A DNA stretch of 64,000 nt from Maricaulis sp034670125 (GCF_034670125.1 NZ_JAXMOC010000002.1:496001-560000), one strand, 5' to 3'. Numbered from the stretch's first letter, positions 33,997-42,081 are shown. Translations and numbers: made by a program. Notes: a model not told the origin generated them from the sequence alone.

Positions 33997-35169
33997 CTAG
34001 TTCGTCTCGTCAAACAATTCGCGACCGATCAACCAGCGACGGATTTCCGACGTCCCGGCGCCGATCTCGTAGAGCTTGGCATCGCGCAGCAGGCGACCGG
34101 CCGGGTATTCATTGATATAGCCATTGCCGCCCAGAAGCTGGATCGCATCCAGCGCCATTTGGGTCGCGCCCTCAGCGGCATAGAGGATGGCGCCAGCGGC
34201 ATCCTTGCGCGTGGTCTGGCCACGATCGCAGGCCTGTGCGACAGCATAAACATAGGCGCGCGTGGCGTTCATGCGGACATACATGTCAGCCAGCTTGCCT
34301 TGCACCAGCTGGAATTCGCCGATCGATTTGCCGAACTGCTTGCGCTCGCGGATGTAGGGCATCACCACATCCATGCAGGACTGCATGATCCCGACCGGCC
34401 CGGAGGCCAGTACGGCGCGCTCATAGTCGAGGCCGGACATCAGGATTTCGACACCCTTGCCCTCCTCGCCCATCATGTTTTCGGCCGGGACTTCGCAGTC
34501 CTCGAACACCAGTTCACCGGTTTCCGAACCCCGCATGCCCAGCTTGTCGAGCTTCTGCGCTACCGAGAAACCCTTCATGCCACGCTCGATGATGAAGGCG
34601 GAGATGCCGCGCGACCCGGCGCTGGTATCGGTCTTTGCGTAGACGATCAGCGTGTTGGCGGCGGGCGCATTGGTGATCCACATTTTCGAGCCATTGAGCA
34701 CGAAATGATCACCCTTGCGTTCCGCCTTGAGCTTCATCGAAACGACATCGGACCCGGCGCCCGGCTCGGACATGGCCAAGGATCCGACATGTTCGCCGGA
34801 GATCAGCTTGGGCAGGTATTTTGTTTTCTGCTCGGCATTGCCCCAGCGCCGCATCTGGTTGACGCAGAGATTGGAATGGGCGCCATAGGACAGGCCAACC
34901 GAGGCCGACGCGCGGGAGATTTCCTCCATCGCAATCACATGCTCGAGATAGCCCAGACCGGTGCCACCGTCTTCCTCGCCAACGGTGATGCCAAGCAGGC
35001 CGAGCTCACCCATTTTCTGCCACAGGTCAGCCGGGAAAACATCGGTCCTGTCGATTTCGGCAGCGCGTGGCGCGATCTCGTCAGAGGCAAAGGATCGAAC
35101 GGTGTCGCGGATCATTTCCGCGGTGTCACCGAGATTGAAATCAAGCGAAGGGTATTGGTTCGGTATCAT
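33997..35169 (-). CDS. ivd: Isovaleryl-CoA dehydrogenase
   Basis: 390-residue acyl-CoA dehydrogenase from MIPNQYPSLDFNLGDTAEMIRD. FAD/substrate segments: LAMSEPGAGSDVVSMKLKAERKGDHFVLNGSKMWITN and LLGGNGYINEYPAGRLLRDAKLYEIGAGTSEIRRWLIG. The catalytic Glu is in the isovaleryl-CoA dehydrogenase position, helix G (GLDYERAVLASGPVG, Glu250), while the short-chain position is not Glu (YEIGAGTSE). It oxidises isovaleryl-CoA to 3-methylcrotonyl-CoA, the substrate of MccAB encoded upstream. An intrinsic terminator follows. Confidence 0.93.
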   Translation of the reverse strand: MIPNQYPSLDFNLGDTAEMIRDTVRSFASDEIAPRAAEIDRTDVFPADLWQKMGELGLLGITVGEEDGGTGLGYLEHVIAMEEISRASASVGLSYGAHSNLCVNQMRRWGNAEQKTKYLPKLISGEHVGSLAMSEPGAGSDVVSMKLKAERKGDHFVLNGSKMWITNAPAANTLIVYAKTDTSAGSRGISAFIIERGMKGFSVAQKLDKLGMRGSETGELVFEDCEVPAENMMGEEGKGVEILMSGLDYERAVLASGPVGIMQSCMDVVMPYIRERKQFGKSIGEFQLVQGKLADMYVRMNATRAYVYAVAQACDRGQTTRKDAAGAILYAAEGATQMALDAIQLLGGNGYINEYPAGRLLRDAKLYEIGAGTSEIRRWLIGRELFDETN

Positions 35170-35247
35170 GTTGCGCGATGTAACACGGCCCACGACCGGG
35201 TCAAGTCAGACCGGTGCAGGCTGTGGAACAGATTGGCGCGAAAAGGG

Positions 35248-37308
35248 CTAGTCGCGAGCCTTTTGTTTCAACTTGGCAAGCCAAATGGACGCGAGCTGCC
35301 ACCCGGCAACGATGACAAGGAAAAATCCCGCGATCGCCATTCCGAAATTCAGCGTCATTTCACGCTGCGCCATGATGTAGTCCCACTCGGCCGCCGCGAG
35401 GACACTGCCAAAACCCGCCAGCAGGCCGCCCGCAATCAAAACGGCGATAAACGTCCAAAGACCGTCATCGGACCGTGGCCCCGGACGGGGCGCCGTGGTG
35501 TGGACGTCTGCCGCCAGGTCGCGCGGCGTGAAATCATCAGCGTCATCCGCCATCGGGTCATGGCCGCCCATCAACGGATCATCACCGGGATCATCGCACG
35601 GAGCCTGGCCCGCATCGACATCGGCGACGGGCTCACCTTCAACGTCGCCGACAGCGCCCTGCGCTGCAGCCGGTGTTTCGGCCGGATGCGGCGGCGGAAC
35701 ATCGTCACCGGCCAGCGCGACGGTGCGCTCGACGATATCGGCTTGCGGAACCGTGACCGGTTGCGGCCCGGCGCTGGTTTCAATCTCGGTTTCGGTTTTC
35801 GACTCAGTGCCGGTGTTGGCGTCCGGGTCGGTGCCGGCTTCGGCGTCCGCTTCAACCTGCAAGACCGGGGCGTGTTCGGGACGTTCCGGGATTTGGACAG
35901 GCGCTTCGTCGGCCACGACCTGGAAGCGGCCCTCCATCACACTGGTAAACGCATAGCCCAGCCCCATGCCAGCGGGAAGATCGAGGGCATAGTGCTCCGG
36001 CATGGCCGGCTCGGTCGAGTCACTGACCGGCGCGGCGGATCCAAGCCCGGCCTGGGCTGAATCGTCGGCAGGCTGGCCGTCAGTGAGCACAAATCCCAGC
36101 CCCATGCCTTCGGGCAGGTCAAACGCTGCCAGAGGCGCGGACGTCCTTGCGGTCATGCCGTCAGCCGCCCGGTCGGAGTCCGATGTCTCGACTTCCGTGA
36201 CGTCGACTTCAGAGAGTTCGGCTGTGGGCTCGTCGTCAGCAGGCTCGTCGTTGGCGGATTCGTCGATTTCAGGCACGTCGGCGGGAGCATCAACGATCGC
36301 GTCAACCGCTTCCGCTTCGCCTTCTACATCGGCGATATCCTCGGCCATCCGAGCCAGTACCCGGTCAGCTGCGGCCTCCGGGTCATCCGCGGTTGCCGAT
36401 TCTGCCGCAGGACCGGTTTCGACCGTCTCGCCTGTCGTGACGTCTTCCGGCGAGGCTTCTTCGGGCGTGGACTCGTCAGATTCCGGGTCGACAGCCAGGG
36501 CCTCGACAGCTGTGTCCTCCGCCGCGTCGTCCGGTTCCGGCACGTCCTCAACCGCCTCAAAACGAGTCTCGATCGGGTCGTCCCGCATCTCGGAGACGGC
36601 CTCGGCGACGGGCGCCATGTCTGTCTCGCCGAGTTCGCGGCGAACTTCCGGTGGCAGCGCTTCGACGGTTGCCAGAATTCGCGCGATCTCGTCCTCGGCC
36701 TCGCGGCGACGGGCAAGGCCGGCATCAAAGGGAGGCGGCGGCGGCGGAAAGTCCGGTGCTGTTTCGGGCACAGGCGCGTCGCGTCCGGCGATCGCGCCTT
36801 CAAGGACACGTTCCTCAGCCGGATGTTCGATCTTGATCACCAGCTCGACCGGCTCGGACTTGCGGGCCTTGCCCGGCTGGGCCGGCATCAAGGCATCCAG
36901 GAAAAGGCGGCTTTCCGCTTCGCGACGCGACGACGTACCGTCACCGTATGCTGCCAGCGCTTCGCCGGCAGCCCGGGCCCGTCCTTCGAACAGGTAGCGG
37001 GCGACGTCAGACCGGCGGAAACTGTCAACACCCACATCATGGACAAAGGAGGTCAGGGCATCGCGCTGGCCGCGTGACAACGGGCCGGTAATGCTGTCAT
37101 CAACGACTTCTTCAGCGCGCATGACGTCATAGATCAGAAGCAGCGCGGCTTCATCCTCATTGACCTGCACGCCGGACCGGGCGGCGGCGCGGTGGCCATA
37201 GCCGACAACCCAACGGCCGTCATCGCCTTGCTCGGCCTGAGGTCGGAAAGGCTCAAACCGCTTGATGAGTTCGCGGGCAGCCGGAGATGTTTTCAATCGC
37301 GGTTTCAT
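35248..37308 (-). CDS. spmX: SpmX-like polarity protein (muramidase-like domain, acidic disordered region, two C-terminal TM helices)
   Basis: 686 residues in the SpmX layout. Residues 1-145 are a GH24 (T4 lysozyme-type) domain: catalytic Glu19 in KRFEPF and WVVGYGH, but the T4 Asp20 and Thr26 positions are Gly28 and Val34, as expected of the detoxified SpmX domain. Residues ~150-610 are an acidic, proline-rich disordered region with LPEGMGLGF (398-406) and LPAGMGLGY (444-452) repeats. Two TM helices lie at ~617-639 and ~652-676. In Caulobacter, SpmX marks the stalked pole and recruits and activates DivJ. This protein is much longer than the 431-residue Caulobacter form because of the middle region. 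Confidence 0.88.
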   Translation of the reverse strand: MKPRLKTSPAARELIKRFEPFRPQAEQGDDGRWVVGYGHRAAARSGVQVNEDEAALLLIYDVMRAEEVVDDSITGPLSRGQRDALTSFVHDVGVDSFRRSDVARYLFEGRARAAGEALAAYGDGTSSRREAESRLFLDALMPAQPGKARKSEPVELVIKIEHPAEERVLEGAIAGRDAPVPETAPDFPPPPPPFDAGLARRREAEDEIARILATVEALPPEVRRELGETDMAPVAEAVSEMRDDPIETRFEAVEDVPEPDDAAEDTAVEALAVDPESDESTPEEASPEDVTTGETVETGPAAESATADDPEAAADRVLARMAEDIADVEGEAEAVDAIVDAPADVPEIDESANDEPADDEPTAELSEVDVTEVETSDSDRAADGMTARTSAPLAAFDLPEGMGLGFVLTDGQPADDSAQAGLGSAAPVSDSTEPAMPEHYALDLPAGMGLGYAFTSVMEGRFQVVADEAPVQIPERPEHAPVLQVEADAEAGTDPDANTGTESKTETEIETSAGPQPVTVPQADIVERTVALAGDDVPPPHPAETPAAAQGAVGDVEGEPVADVDAGQAPCDDPGDDPLMGGHDPMADDADDFTPRDLAADVHTTAPRPGPRSDDGLWTFIAVLIAGGLLAGFGSVLAAAEWDYIMAQREMTLNFGMAIAGFFLVIVAGWQLASIWLAKLKQKARD

Positions 37309-37353
37309 GCGTGTTCCGTTTTAGGACGGCGCGCCAAGTATATGACCCGTCCC

Positions 37354-37368
37354 TGCAAGCCTGACGCC
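37354..37368 (-). promoter_or_regulatory. Candidate sigma-54 promoter of spmX
   Basis: Minus strand GGC-N7-TTGCA: GG and GC are separated by ten bases as in -24/-12 promoters, but outer bases are imperfect. It lies in the 66-base gap between the kelch gene and spmX and would start transcription about 35 bases before the spmX ATG. Caulobacter spmX is activated by TacA with sigma-54, which makes the match notable. Confidence 0.45.
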
Positions 37369-37374
37369 GCGACG

Positions 37375-38319
37375 CTAGTCCTGACCGGGGTCATAGACAT
37401 CGGTGGTGTCGAGCGCGGTGAAGGGCGCGAGAAAACCGCCGCCAGCCCCGCCACCGACCAGGTAGATCTCATCGGCCAGGACCGCCGCCCCTCCACCGGT
37501 ACGCGGTGCGGGCAACAGCGCCTCCTCACGCCAGGCATCCTCACCGGGTTGCCAGGAGAGGTGGGTCTGGAGTGTTTCCCGACCGTCGGGCCCCCGTCCC
37601 CCGAGCAAATGGATGCGGCCGTGGAGTACCGCGATTGCGGCACCGGACCGTGGCGACGGCAGGTCCGGCCCCCGTGACCACGCACCGCCGAGCGGATCAA
37701 AAACATCCACCCGCGTGGTGGTTTCGGCTCCGAGGCGACCGCCGACCAGGTAGACATGACCGTCCAGCACCGCAGCAGAAACGCCGCGCCGCGTCACGCC
37801 CTCCGGGATTTCCAGGCTGTCCCAGCTGCGCTCCTCGGGGTCGAAGACGAAGGCTTGTCCGTCATCGCTGAGCCCGCCGAACGCGTACAGGGAACTGCCG
37901 ACTGTCAGCAGGGCCATGTCGGCCTTGGCAGCCGGCATCGCGGCTTCGCTCTGCCAGATATTGCCGGCAAAGGACCACGACCAGACGCCGGCGCTGGGTG
38001 CAACACCGTCGTCGCCGCGGGCGTATCCGCCAGCCACATAGATCCGGTCATTGATCATCGCCATGCCAAAGCGCTCGAGGCCGCGAGGCAGGGGTGTTTC
38101 CGGGAACCAGCGATCGAGCTCACGGTCATAGCTTTCGAACTCGTCGCGCGGATCGGTCAGGCCCGAGCCGCCAGCCGCATATATGCGGCCGTCATAGACC
38201 GCGACAGACAGGCCGGCACGGGATGCATCCAGCCGGGCGGCGCTCTCCCACTCACCCTGCCCGACGGCCGGGCTTCCCAGCAATCCCAGCAGGCTCACGA
38301 TTAGGACAGTTAAACGCAC
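37375..38319 (-). CDS. Exported kelch-repeat protein
   Basis: 314 residues with signal peptide MRLTVLIVSLLGLLGSPAVG. At least five to six kelch blades repeat the pattern hydrophobic-GG ... Y/W ... W (IYAAGGSGLTDPRDEFESYDRELDRWF; IYVAGGYARGDDG; LYAFGGLSDDGQAFVFDPEERSWDSL; VYLVGGRLGAETTTRVDVFDPLGGAWSRG; IHLLGGRGPDGRETLQTHLSWQPGEDAWREE; IYLVGGGAGGGFLAPFTALDTTDVYDP), which would close a beta-propeller. It is probably periplasmic. It may bind sugars or proteins; no sialidase motif is seen. It lies just upstream of spmX on the same strand. Confidence 0.88.
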   Translation of the reverse strand: MRLTVLIVSLLGLLGSPAVGQGEWESAARLDASRAGLSVAVYDGRIYAAGGSGLTDPRDEFESYDRELDRWFPETPLPRGLERFGMAMINDRIYVAGGYARGDDGVAPSAGVWSWSFAGNIWQSEAAMPAAKADMALLTVGSSLYAFGGLSDDGQAFVFDPEERSWDSLEIPEGVTRRGVSAAVLDGHVYLVGGRLGAETTTRVDVFDPLGGAWSRGPDLPSPRSGAAIAVLHGRIHLLGGRGPDGRETLQTHLSWQPGEDAWREEALLPAPRTGGGAAVLADEIYLVGGGAGGGFLAPFTALDTTDVYDPGQD

Positions 38320-38383
38320 GCTTTCACCATTTCATTGCGAGGGTGTCTGACCACCCGACCTTGCCACCCCGACATCGATATCA

Positions 38384-39775
38384 TCACAACAGGACGATTG
38401 TCGCCAGCCCCAGGAAGGCCAGGAAACCAACAACATCTGTCACGGTGGTCACAAACACAGACGATGCCACAGCCGGGTCAGCGCCCGACCGGACCATGGC
38501 CAGCGGGATGAGAATACCGGACAGGCCAGCACAGGCCAGGTTGAGCACCATGGCGATCGCGATCACCGCCGCCAGGCCCCAGTCCTGGAACCACAACACG
38601 GTCACGAGCCCCATCACCACGGCGAAAATGATGCCGTTCACGAAGCCGGTCGCCAGCTCACGCCAGATCACACGGACCGCGTTGGCGGCTGTCAGGTCAC
38701 GTTCGGCAATCGACCGCACGGCAACAGCCAGCGACTGGGTCCCCGCATTTCCCCCCATCGAGGCGACGATCGGCATCAACACCGCCAGCGCGACAACCTG
38801 CGAGATCGCCCCCTCGAACAGGGCAATGACGCCGGAGGCCAGGATCGCGGTCGCCAGATTGACCAGCAGCCACGGTGCACGTGAGCGGACGGAGCGATAG
38901 ACGGTGTCGGCCAGTCCCGCCTCGTTGACGCCGGCGAGAGCGAGGAGGTCTTCCTTGTTCTCGTCCTGGATGACGTGGACGATATCGTCCAGGGTCAGCA
39001 TCCCTGTCAGGCGCCCGGCATCATCGACCACCGGGGCGGAGACGAGGTGGTATTTCTGGAACAGGTAAGCGACCTCTTCCTGGTCGGTCTCCGGGGCCAC
39101 CAGGATACGCGGTGCCTCCATCAGATCGCTCAGCGCCACATCGCGCCGGGCGCTGACCAGCCGGCAGACCGGGATCTCACCGACCGGACGAAAGCCGGTA
39201 TCGATCACGAACAGGTCGTGAAATTTGTCGGGCAGCTCGTCGGCCTCATTGCGCATGTGATCCAGCGCGTGGCCGACCGACCAGAATTCCGGCGCAGCAA
39301 CGAATTCGCGCTGCATGAGACGACCGGCCGTCTCGTCTTCGAAGGACAGGCTCTGTTCGACCGCCTCCCGGTCGCTCTCGGAAAACTCGGCGAGCACGGC
39401 AGCGCGTGTCTCGTCATCCATTTCCTCGACGACTTCGGTCGCATCATCGGAGTCGAGCTCCTGGATCGCGGCGGCCAGATGTGCCGTGTCCAGATACTCC
39501 ATCACCACTTCGCGGGAGTCCGGCTCCAGCTCGGCAAGCACCTCACCGGTGAAAATATCGGGCGACAGCTGCGCGAGCGCCCCCTGCTGGCTGGCCGACA
39601 ACTGTTCGAGGACGTCGGCAATGTCCGCCTCATGCAGCGGCGCGAGCATGCGGCGCACAAGATTGTCGTCCGCATCGGCAATGGCCTGCCGCAAGTTGGC
39701 GACGAATTCCGGATCGGTATCCGCCCGTGCCGGCGAATCGATCAGGACATCGTCATCAAAAGCAGCTTCGCCCAT
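38384..39775 (-). CDS. mgtE: Magnesium transporter MgtE
   Basis: 463 residues. N domain of helical repeats (~20-145: LHEADIADVLEQLSASQQGALAQLSPDIFTGEVLAELEPDSREVVMEYL), a CBS pair (~155-270, ending VDDAGRLTGMLTLDDIVHVIQDENKEDLLALAGV), the plug helix and five TM helices including APWLLVNLATAILASGVIALFE, PIVASMGGNAGTQSLAVAVRSIA (pore/selectivity region) and LNLACAGLSGILIPLAMVRSGADPAVASSVFVTTVTDVVGF. It conducts Mg2+ inward and is gated by cytoplasmic Mg2+. A perfect AGGAGG precedes the ATG, and the leader can fold into alternative helices. Confidence 0.96.
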   Translation of the reverse strand: MGEAAFDDDVLIDSPARADTDPEFVANLRQAIADADDNLVRRMLAPLHEADIADVLEQLSASQQGALAQLSPDIFTGEVLAELEPDSREVVMEYLDTAHLAAAIQELDSDDATEVVEEMDDETRAAVLAEFSESDREAVEQSLSFEDETAGRLMQREFVAAPEFWSVGHALDHMRNEADELPDKFHDLFVIDTGFRPVGEIPVCRLVSARRDVALSDLMEAPRILVAPETDQEEVAYLFQKYHLVSAPVVDDAGRLTGMLTLDDIVHVIQDENKEDLLALAGVNEAGLADTVYRSVRSRAPWLLVNLATAILASGVIALFEGAISQVVALAVLMPIVASMGGNAGTQSLAVAVRSIAERDLTAANAVRVIWRELATGFVNGIIFAVVMGLVTVLWFQDWGLAAVIAIAMVLNLACAGLSGILIPLAMVRSGADPAVASSVFVTTVTDVVGFLAFLGLATIVLL

Positions 39776-39780
39776 GCTGG

Positions 39781-39869
39781 CCTCCTGGCAGGGAAATGGT
39801 TGGGATCAGTGCGGGTTGGCAGTGAGGACGCGACTGATGCAGAAGTCTTAACCGTCCCGCCTGCCAACC
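39781..39869 (-). promoter_or_regulatory. Structured 5' leader of mgtE with alternative pairing
   Basis: On the transcript, GGTTGGCAG (39861-39869) pairs with CTGCCAACC (39814-39822). Inside it, GGACG/CGTCC (39853-39857 with 39826-39830) and GACT/AGTC (39844-39847 with 39832-39835) continue the stem to an 8-base loop. The first arm's TGGCAGG (39860-39866) can instead pair with CCTGCCA (39786-39792), which touches the AGGAGG ribosome-binding site. The two states are mutually exclusive. A TACGAT -10-like box (39873-39878) would start the RNA at the stem. No match to the known M-box was recognised. Confidence 0.55.
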
Positions 39870-39901
39870 TCAATCGTATTGACCTGAACTAGCGGCCCTT
39901 T

Positions 39902-40861
39902 ATGACTTTTATCGGGTCGAAGGGGGGCCAAGGCGTGTTCAGCATCACGGGCGAGGAAAACCTTCCGGTTCTGGTCGGCCTGGCGGTTGGCGGCGGACTG
40001 TCACTGATGGTCCTTTTTGTGCTCGGCTTCACCGGCTTCGGCGGGTCGCCACGCTACACAGCAACCCCGCTCCTCGGCCAAGCCGTCACAACGATGAAGG
40101 ACCGGCTCGGCGCCCTGGTCACGTTGTGGATCGGGGTCAGCCTTGCCTATACCGCGGTCACCCTGTTCGCGCTGCTGATCGGGCGGACAACCACCGTATT
40201 CGAGACGGCCATGGCGGCTGTGCTCGTCTTCCTGGGACACAGGACTATGCTGGAGCGTCCGGCGGCCGCGGCCGGCATCGACGTGCCGCAAACCGGCTAT
40301 TGGAGCATCCTGCTCAGATCCCTCGCGCTGGGTGCCCTGATCCTGGTGACCGCCGGCCTGGTGTTCGTGCTGGCGGCCCTGATGGTCGCGCTGGCCGAAA
40401 TGACCGGGCTGGATGGCGAAACCGCCCGATTGGCCGCCGGGGTCGCTGCCGGCATCGCCGCGATCTGCCTGAGCACCCTGTTTGCCCGACTGGCCTTCGT
40501 CTATCCCTCCAGCGTGCTGGGCGGGCGCGACTGGTTCGGGACAGCACTGGGACGCACCGCACCTGTCGCCATGGCGCTCAGCGCCAGCCTGTGGCTGGTC
40601 GCCCTGGTCTCGATCGGCCTCATCATACCTGTGGTGATCGGCTCGAACTCACTGGTTCTGTCAGCCATGGCAGCCCTGCCCGCCACTCCCGGCGACCTGC
40701 CGGATGATATCGGCACACCGCTGTTCTGGTTGCGCCTGGTTGTGGAGGAATTGCCGCTGAACCTGCTGCTGGTCGCCTATTCCCTGGCCAGCATCGCCTG
40801 CGTGTCCGCGGCGTACAGGATCACGGTCCTGGAGCCGGCCACGCTCGCGCCCGACCGGTAG
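39902..40861 (+). CDS. Multi-pass membrane protein of unknown function
   Basis: 319 residues, six to seven hydrophobic segments (LPVLVGLAVGGGLSLMVLFVLGF, LGALVTLWIGVSLAYTAVTLFALLIG, LALGALILVTAGLVFVLAALMVALA, ARLAAGVAAGIAAICLSTLFARLAFVYP, VAMALSASLWLVALVSIGLIIPVV, LRLVVEELPLNLLLVAYSLASIACVSAAYRI). The layout, with LAFVYPSSVLGG in the middle, is like many alphaproteobacterial hypothetical proteins with a YIP1-like core. No motif suggests a function. Divergent from mgtE with a 126-base gap; no ribosome-binding site precedes the ATG. Confidence 0.7.
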   Translation: MTFIGSKGGQGVFSITGEENLPVLVGLAVGGGLSLMVLFVLGFTGFGGSPRYTATPLLGQAVTTMKDRLGALVTLWIGVSLAYTAVTLFALLIGRTTTVFETAMAAVLVFLGHRTMLERPAAAAGIDVPQTGYWSILLRSLALGALILVTAGLVFVLAALMVALAEMTGLDGETARLAAGVAAGIAAICLSTLFARLAFVYPSSVLGGRDWFGTALGRTAPVAMALSASLWLVALVSIGLIIPVVIGSNSLVLSAMAALPATPGDLPDDIGTPLFWLRLVVEELPLNLLLVAYSLASIACVSAAYRITVLEPATLAPDR

Positions 40862-40907
40862 TCCGCGTCTTCAGATCATATGTCGGGATCTCTCACCTGG
40901 AGAGACA

Positions 40908-40994
40908 TGGTGCGGTCGAGAAGACTCGAACTTCCACGGGTTTTACCCCACAGCGACCTCAACGCTGCGCGTCTACCAATTCCGCCACGACCGC
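40908..40994 (-). tRNA. tRNA-Leu (anticodon GAG), CCA encoded
   Basis: Minus strand. The acceptor stem GCGGTCG pairs with CGACCGC, followed by discriminator A and encoded CCA (40908-40910). The D-arm GCGGAATTGGTAGACGC is of the leucine type, the anticodon stem CAGCG/CGCTG encloses TTGAGGT, giving anticodon GAG, and a long variable arm (class II) precedes the GTTCGAGTC T-arm. It decodes CUC and CUU. The gene is solitary. Confidence 0.97.
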
Positions 40995-41011
40995 ACGTCA
41001 TGGAGGCGCGG

Positions 41012-41040
41012 GAGATAGCAATATCCCCGCACCTTGTGAA
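41012..41040 (-). promoter_or_regulatory. Probable tRNA-Leu promoter
   Basis: Minus strand TTCACA (41035-41040), a 17-base spacer, and TATCTC (41012-41017). The start point would lie about 10 bases before the mature tRNA 5' end, fitting a short tRNA leader. Confidence 0.45.
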
Positions 41041-41057
41041 GAGGGTATTGCAACGCT

Positions 41058-41306
41058 TTATGCAGCTGCGAAGAATTCATTGGCATCGGCCGGCCCGGTT
41101 ATGGACACGGCGATACGATCACCCTGGATGACAACATCGCCGCGAGCGATGGGATGGTTGTTGGCCAGGATCCACACCTGGTCGTCCTCACCCGAATCGA
41201 GCGGGATCACTGCACCGCGTCCCATGCGGAGGAATTGCTGGATCGGCATCTTCGACCGGCCCAACAGGACAGAAATTTCCACTTCCACCGAACTGATCTG
41301 ACTCAC
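41058..41306 (-). CDS. fliN: Flagellar motor switch protein FliN-like (SpoA domain)
   Basis: 82 residues from GTG 41306, preferred because GGAG lies six bases upstream; a TTG at 41357 would add 17 residues (AKHQARDDDPQVLECD). The whole protein is a FliN/SpoA domain: SSVEVEISVLLGRSKMPIQQFLRMGRGAVIPLD, then DQVWILANNHPIARGDVVIQGDRIAVSITG. FliN is the C-ring component that binds CheY-P and the export apparatus. No other flagellar gene is nearby; the gene is divergent from lipB. It may be the cell's main FliN or a paralogue. Confidence 0.88.
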   Translation of the reverse strand: MSQISSVEVEISVLLGRSKMPIQQFLRMGRGAVIPLDSGEDDQVWILANNHPIARGDVVIQGDRIAVSITGPADANEFFAAA

Positions 41307-41388
41307 GTCGCACTCCAGGACTTGCGGATCATCATCGCGGGCCTGATGTTTGGCCAATACGGTTTCCGCAGCGTTAAGACATCAAGAT

Positions 41389-42069
41389 ATGGCATTACCA
41401 AACATCGAATGGGCGGTCTCGCCCGGTCTGACGCCCTATGAACCCGCCCTCGCCTTCATGGAAGCGCGCGCGGCAGCAATCGCCGCGGGCGAGGCCAATG
41501 AGATGGTCTGGTTGCTGGAGCACCCACCGCTCTATACGGCCGGGACCAGCGCCAAGGCCGGCGACCTGCTATCGCCGGACCGCTTCCCGGTTCATGAGAC
41601 CGGACGCGGCGGCGAGTACACCTATCATGGCCCCGGCCAGCGCGTGGCCTACGTCATGCTCGACCTGACCAAGCGCGGCCGGGATGTGCGCAAGTTCATC
41701 CAGTCGCTGGAGGACTGGTTGATCGGGGCTGCCGCCCAGTTCGGCATTTCAGCCGGCATCCGCGATGGCCGGGTCGGCGTCTGGGTCGACCGGTCGGATG
41801 GTCGCGAGGACAAGATCGCCGCCATTGGCGTGCGTCTGCGGCGCTGGGTGTCCTTTCACGGAATCGCCTTCAATGTCGATCCGGACCTGAGCCATTTCGG
41901 CGGGATCACGCCGTGCGGCATTTCAGACCCGCGCTTTGGCGTGACCTCACTGGCCGACCTGGGACACGCCATCGACATGGCCGATTTCGACATTGCGCTT
42001 CATCTGGCCTGGACAGAGGCCTTCGGACCGGTCCGACGGGCGGATGCGCCGGATCTGGCGCCGGACTGA
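41389..42069 (+). CDS. lipB: Octanoyltransferase LipB
   Basis: 226 residues from MALPNIEWAVSPGLTPYEPALAFM. It transfers octanoyl groups from ACP to lipoyl domains. Signatures: EMVWLLEHPPLYTAGTS, GRGGEYTYHGPGQRVAYVMLDLTKRGRDVRKFI, DGRVGVWVDR, the catalytic Lys in EDKIAAIGVRLRRWVSFHGIAFNVDPDLSHF, and the catalytic Cys in GITPCGISD. The ATG at 41389 gives the standard N-terminus; an upstream ATG-like start would overlap fliN's possible TTG start. Confidence 0.97.
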   Translation: MALPNIEWAVSPGLTPYEPALAFMEARAAAIAAGEANEMVWLLEHPPLYTAGTSAKAGDLLSPDRFPVHETGRGGEYTYHGPGQRVAYVMLDLTKRGRDVRKFIQSLEDWLIGAAAQFGISAGIRDGRVGVWVDRSDGREDKIAAIGVRLRRWVSFHGIAFNVDPDLSHFGGITPCGISDPRFGVTSLADLGHAIDMADFDIALHLAWTEAFGPVRRADAPDLAPD

Positions 42070-42081
42070 ACAGGAATCCGG

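Noticed and set aside
34159..36060. A 633-codon plus-strand frame across ivd and spmX
   Set aside because: Spans two well-supported minus-strand genes and their intergenic gap; no recognisable motif.
36002..36997. Ser/Ala-rich 331-codon frame
   Set aside because: It is the complement of the acidic disordered region of spmX; the low complexity is mirrored, not coded.
33232..37308. Phage remnant suggested by the lysozyme-like domain
   Set aside because: The lysozyme-type domain belongs to SpmX with C-terminal TM helices; no phage structural or integrase genes are near.
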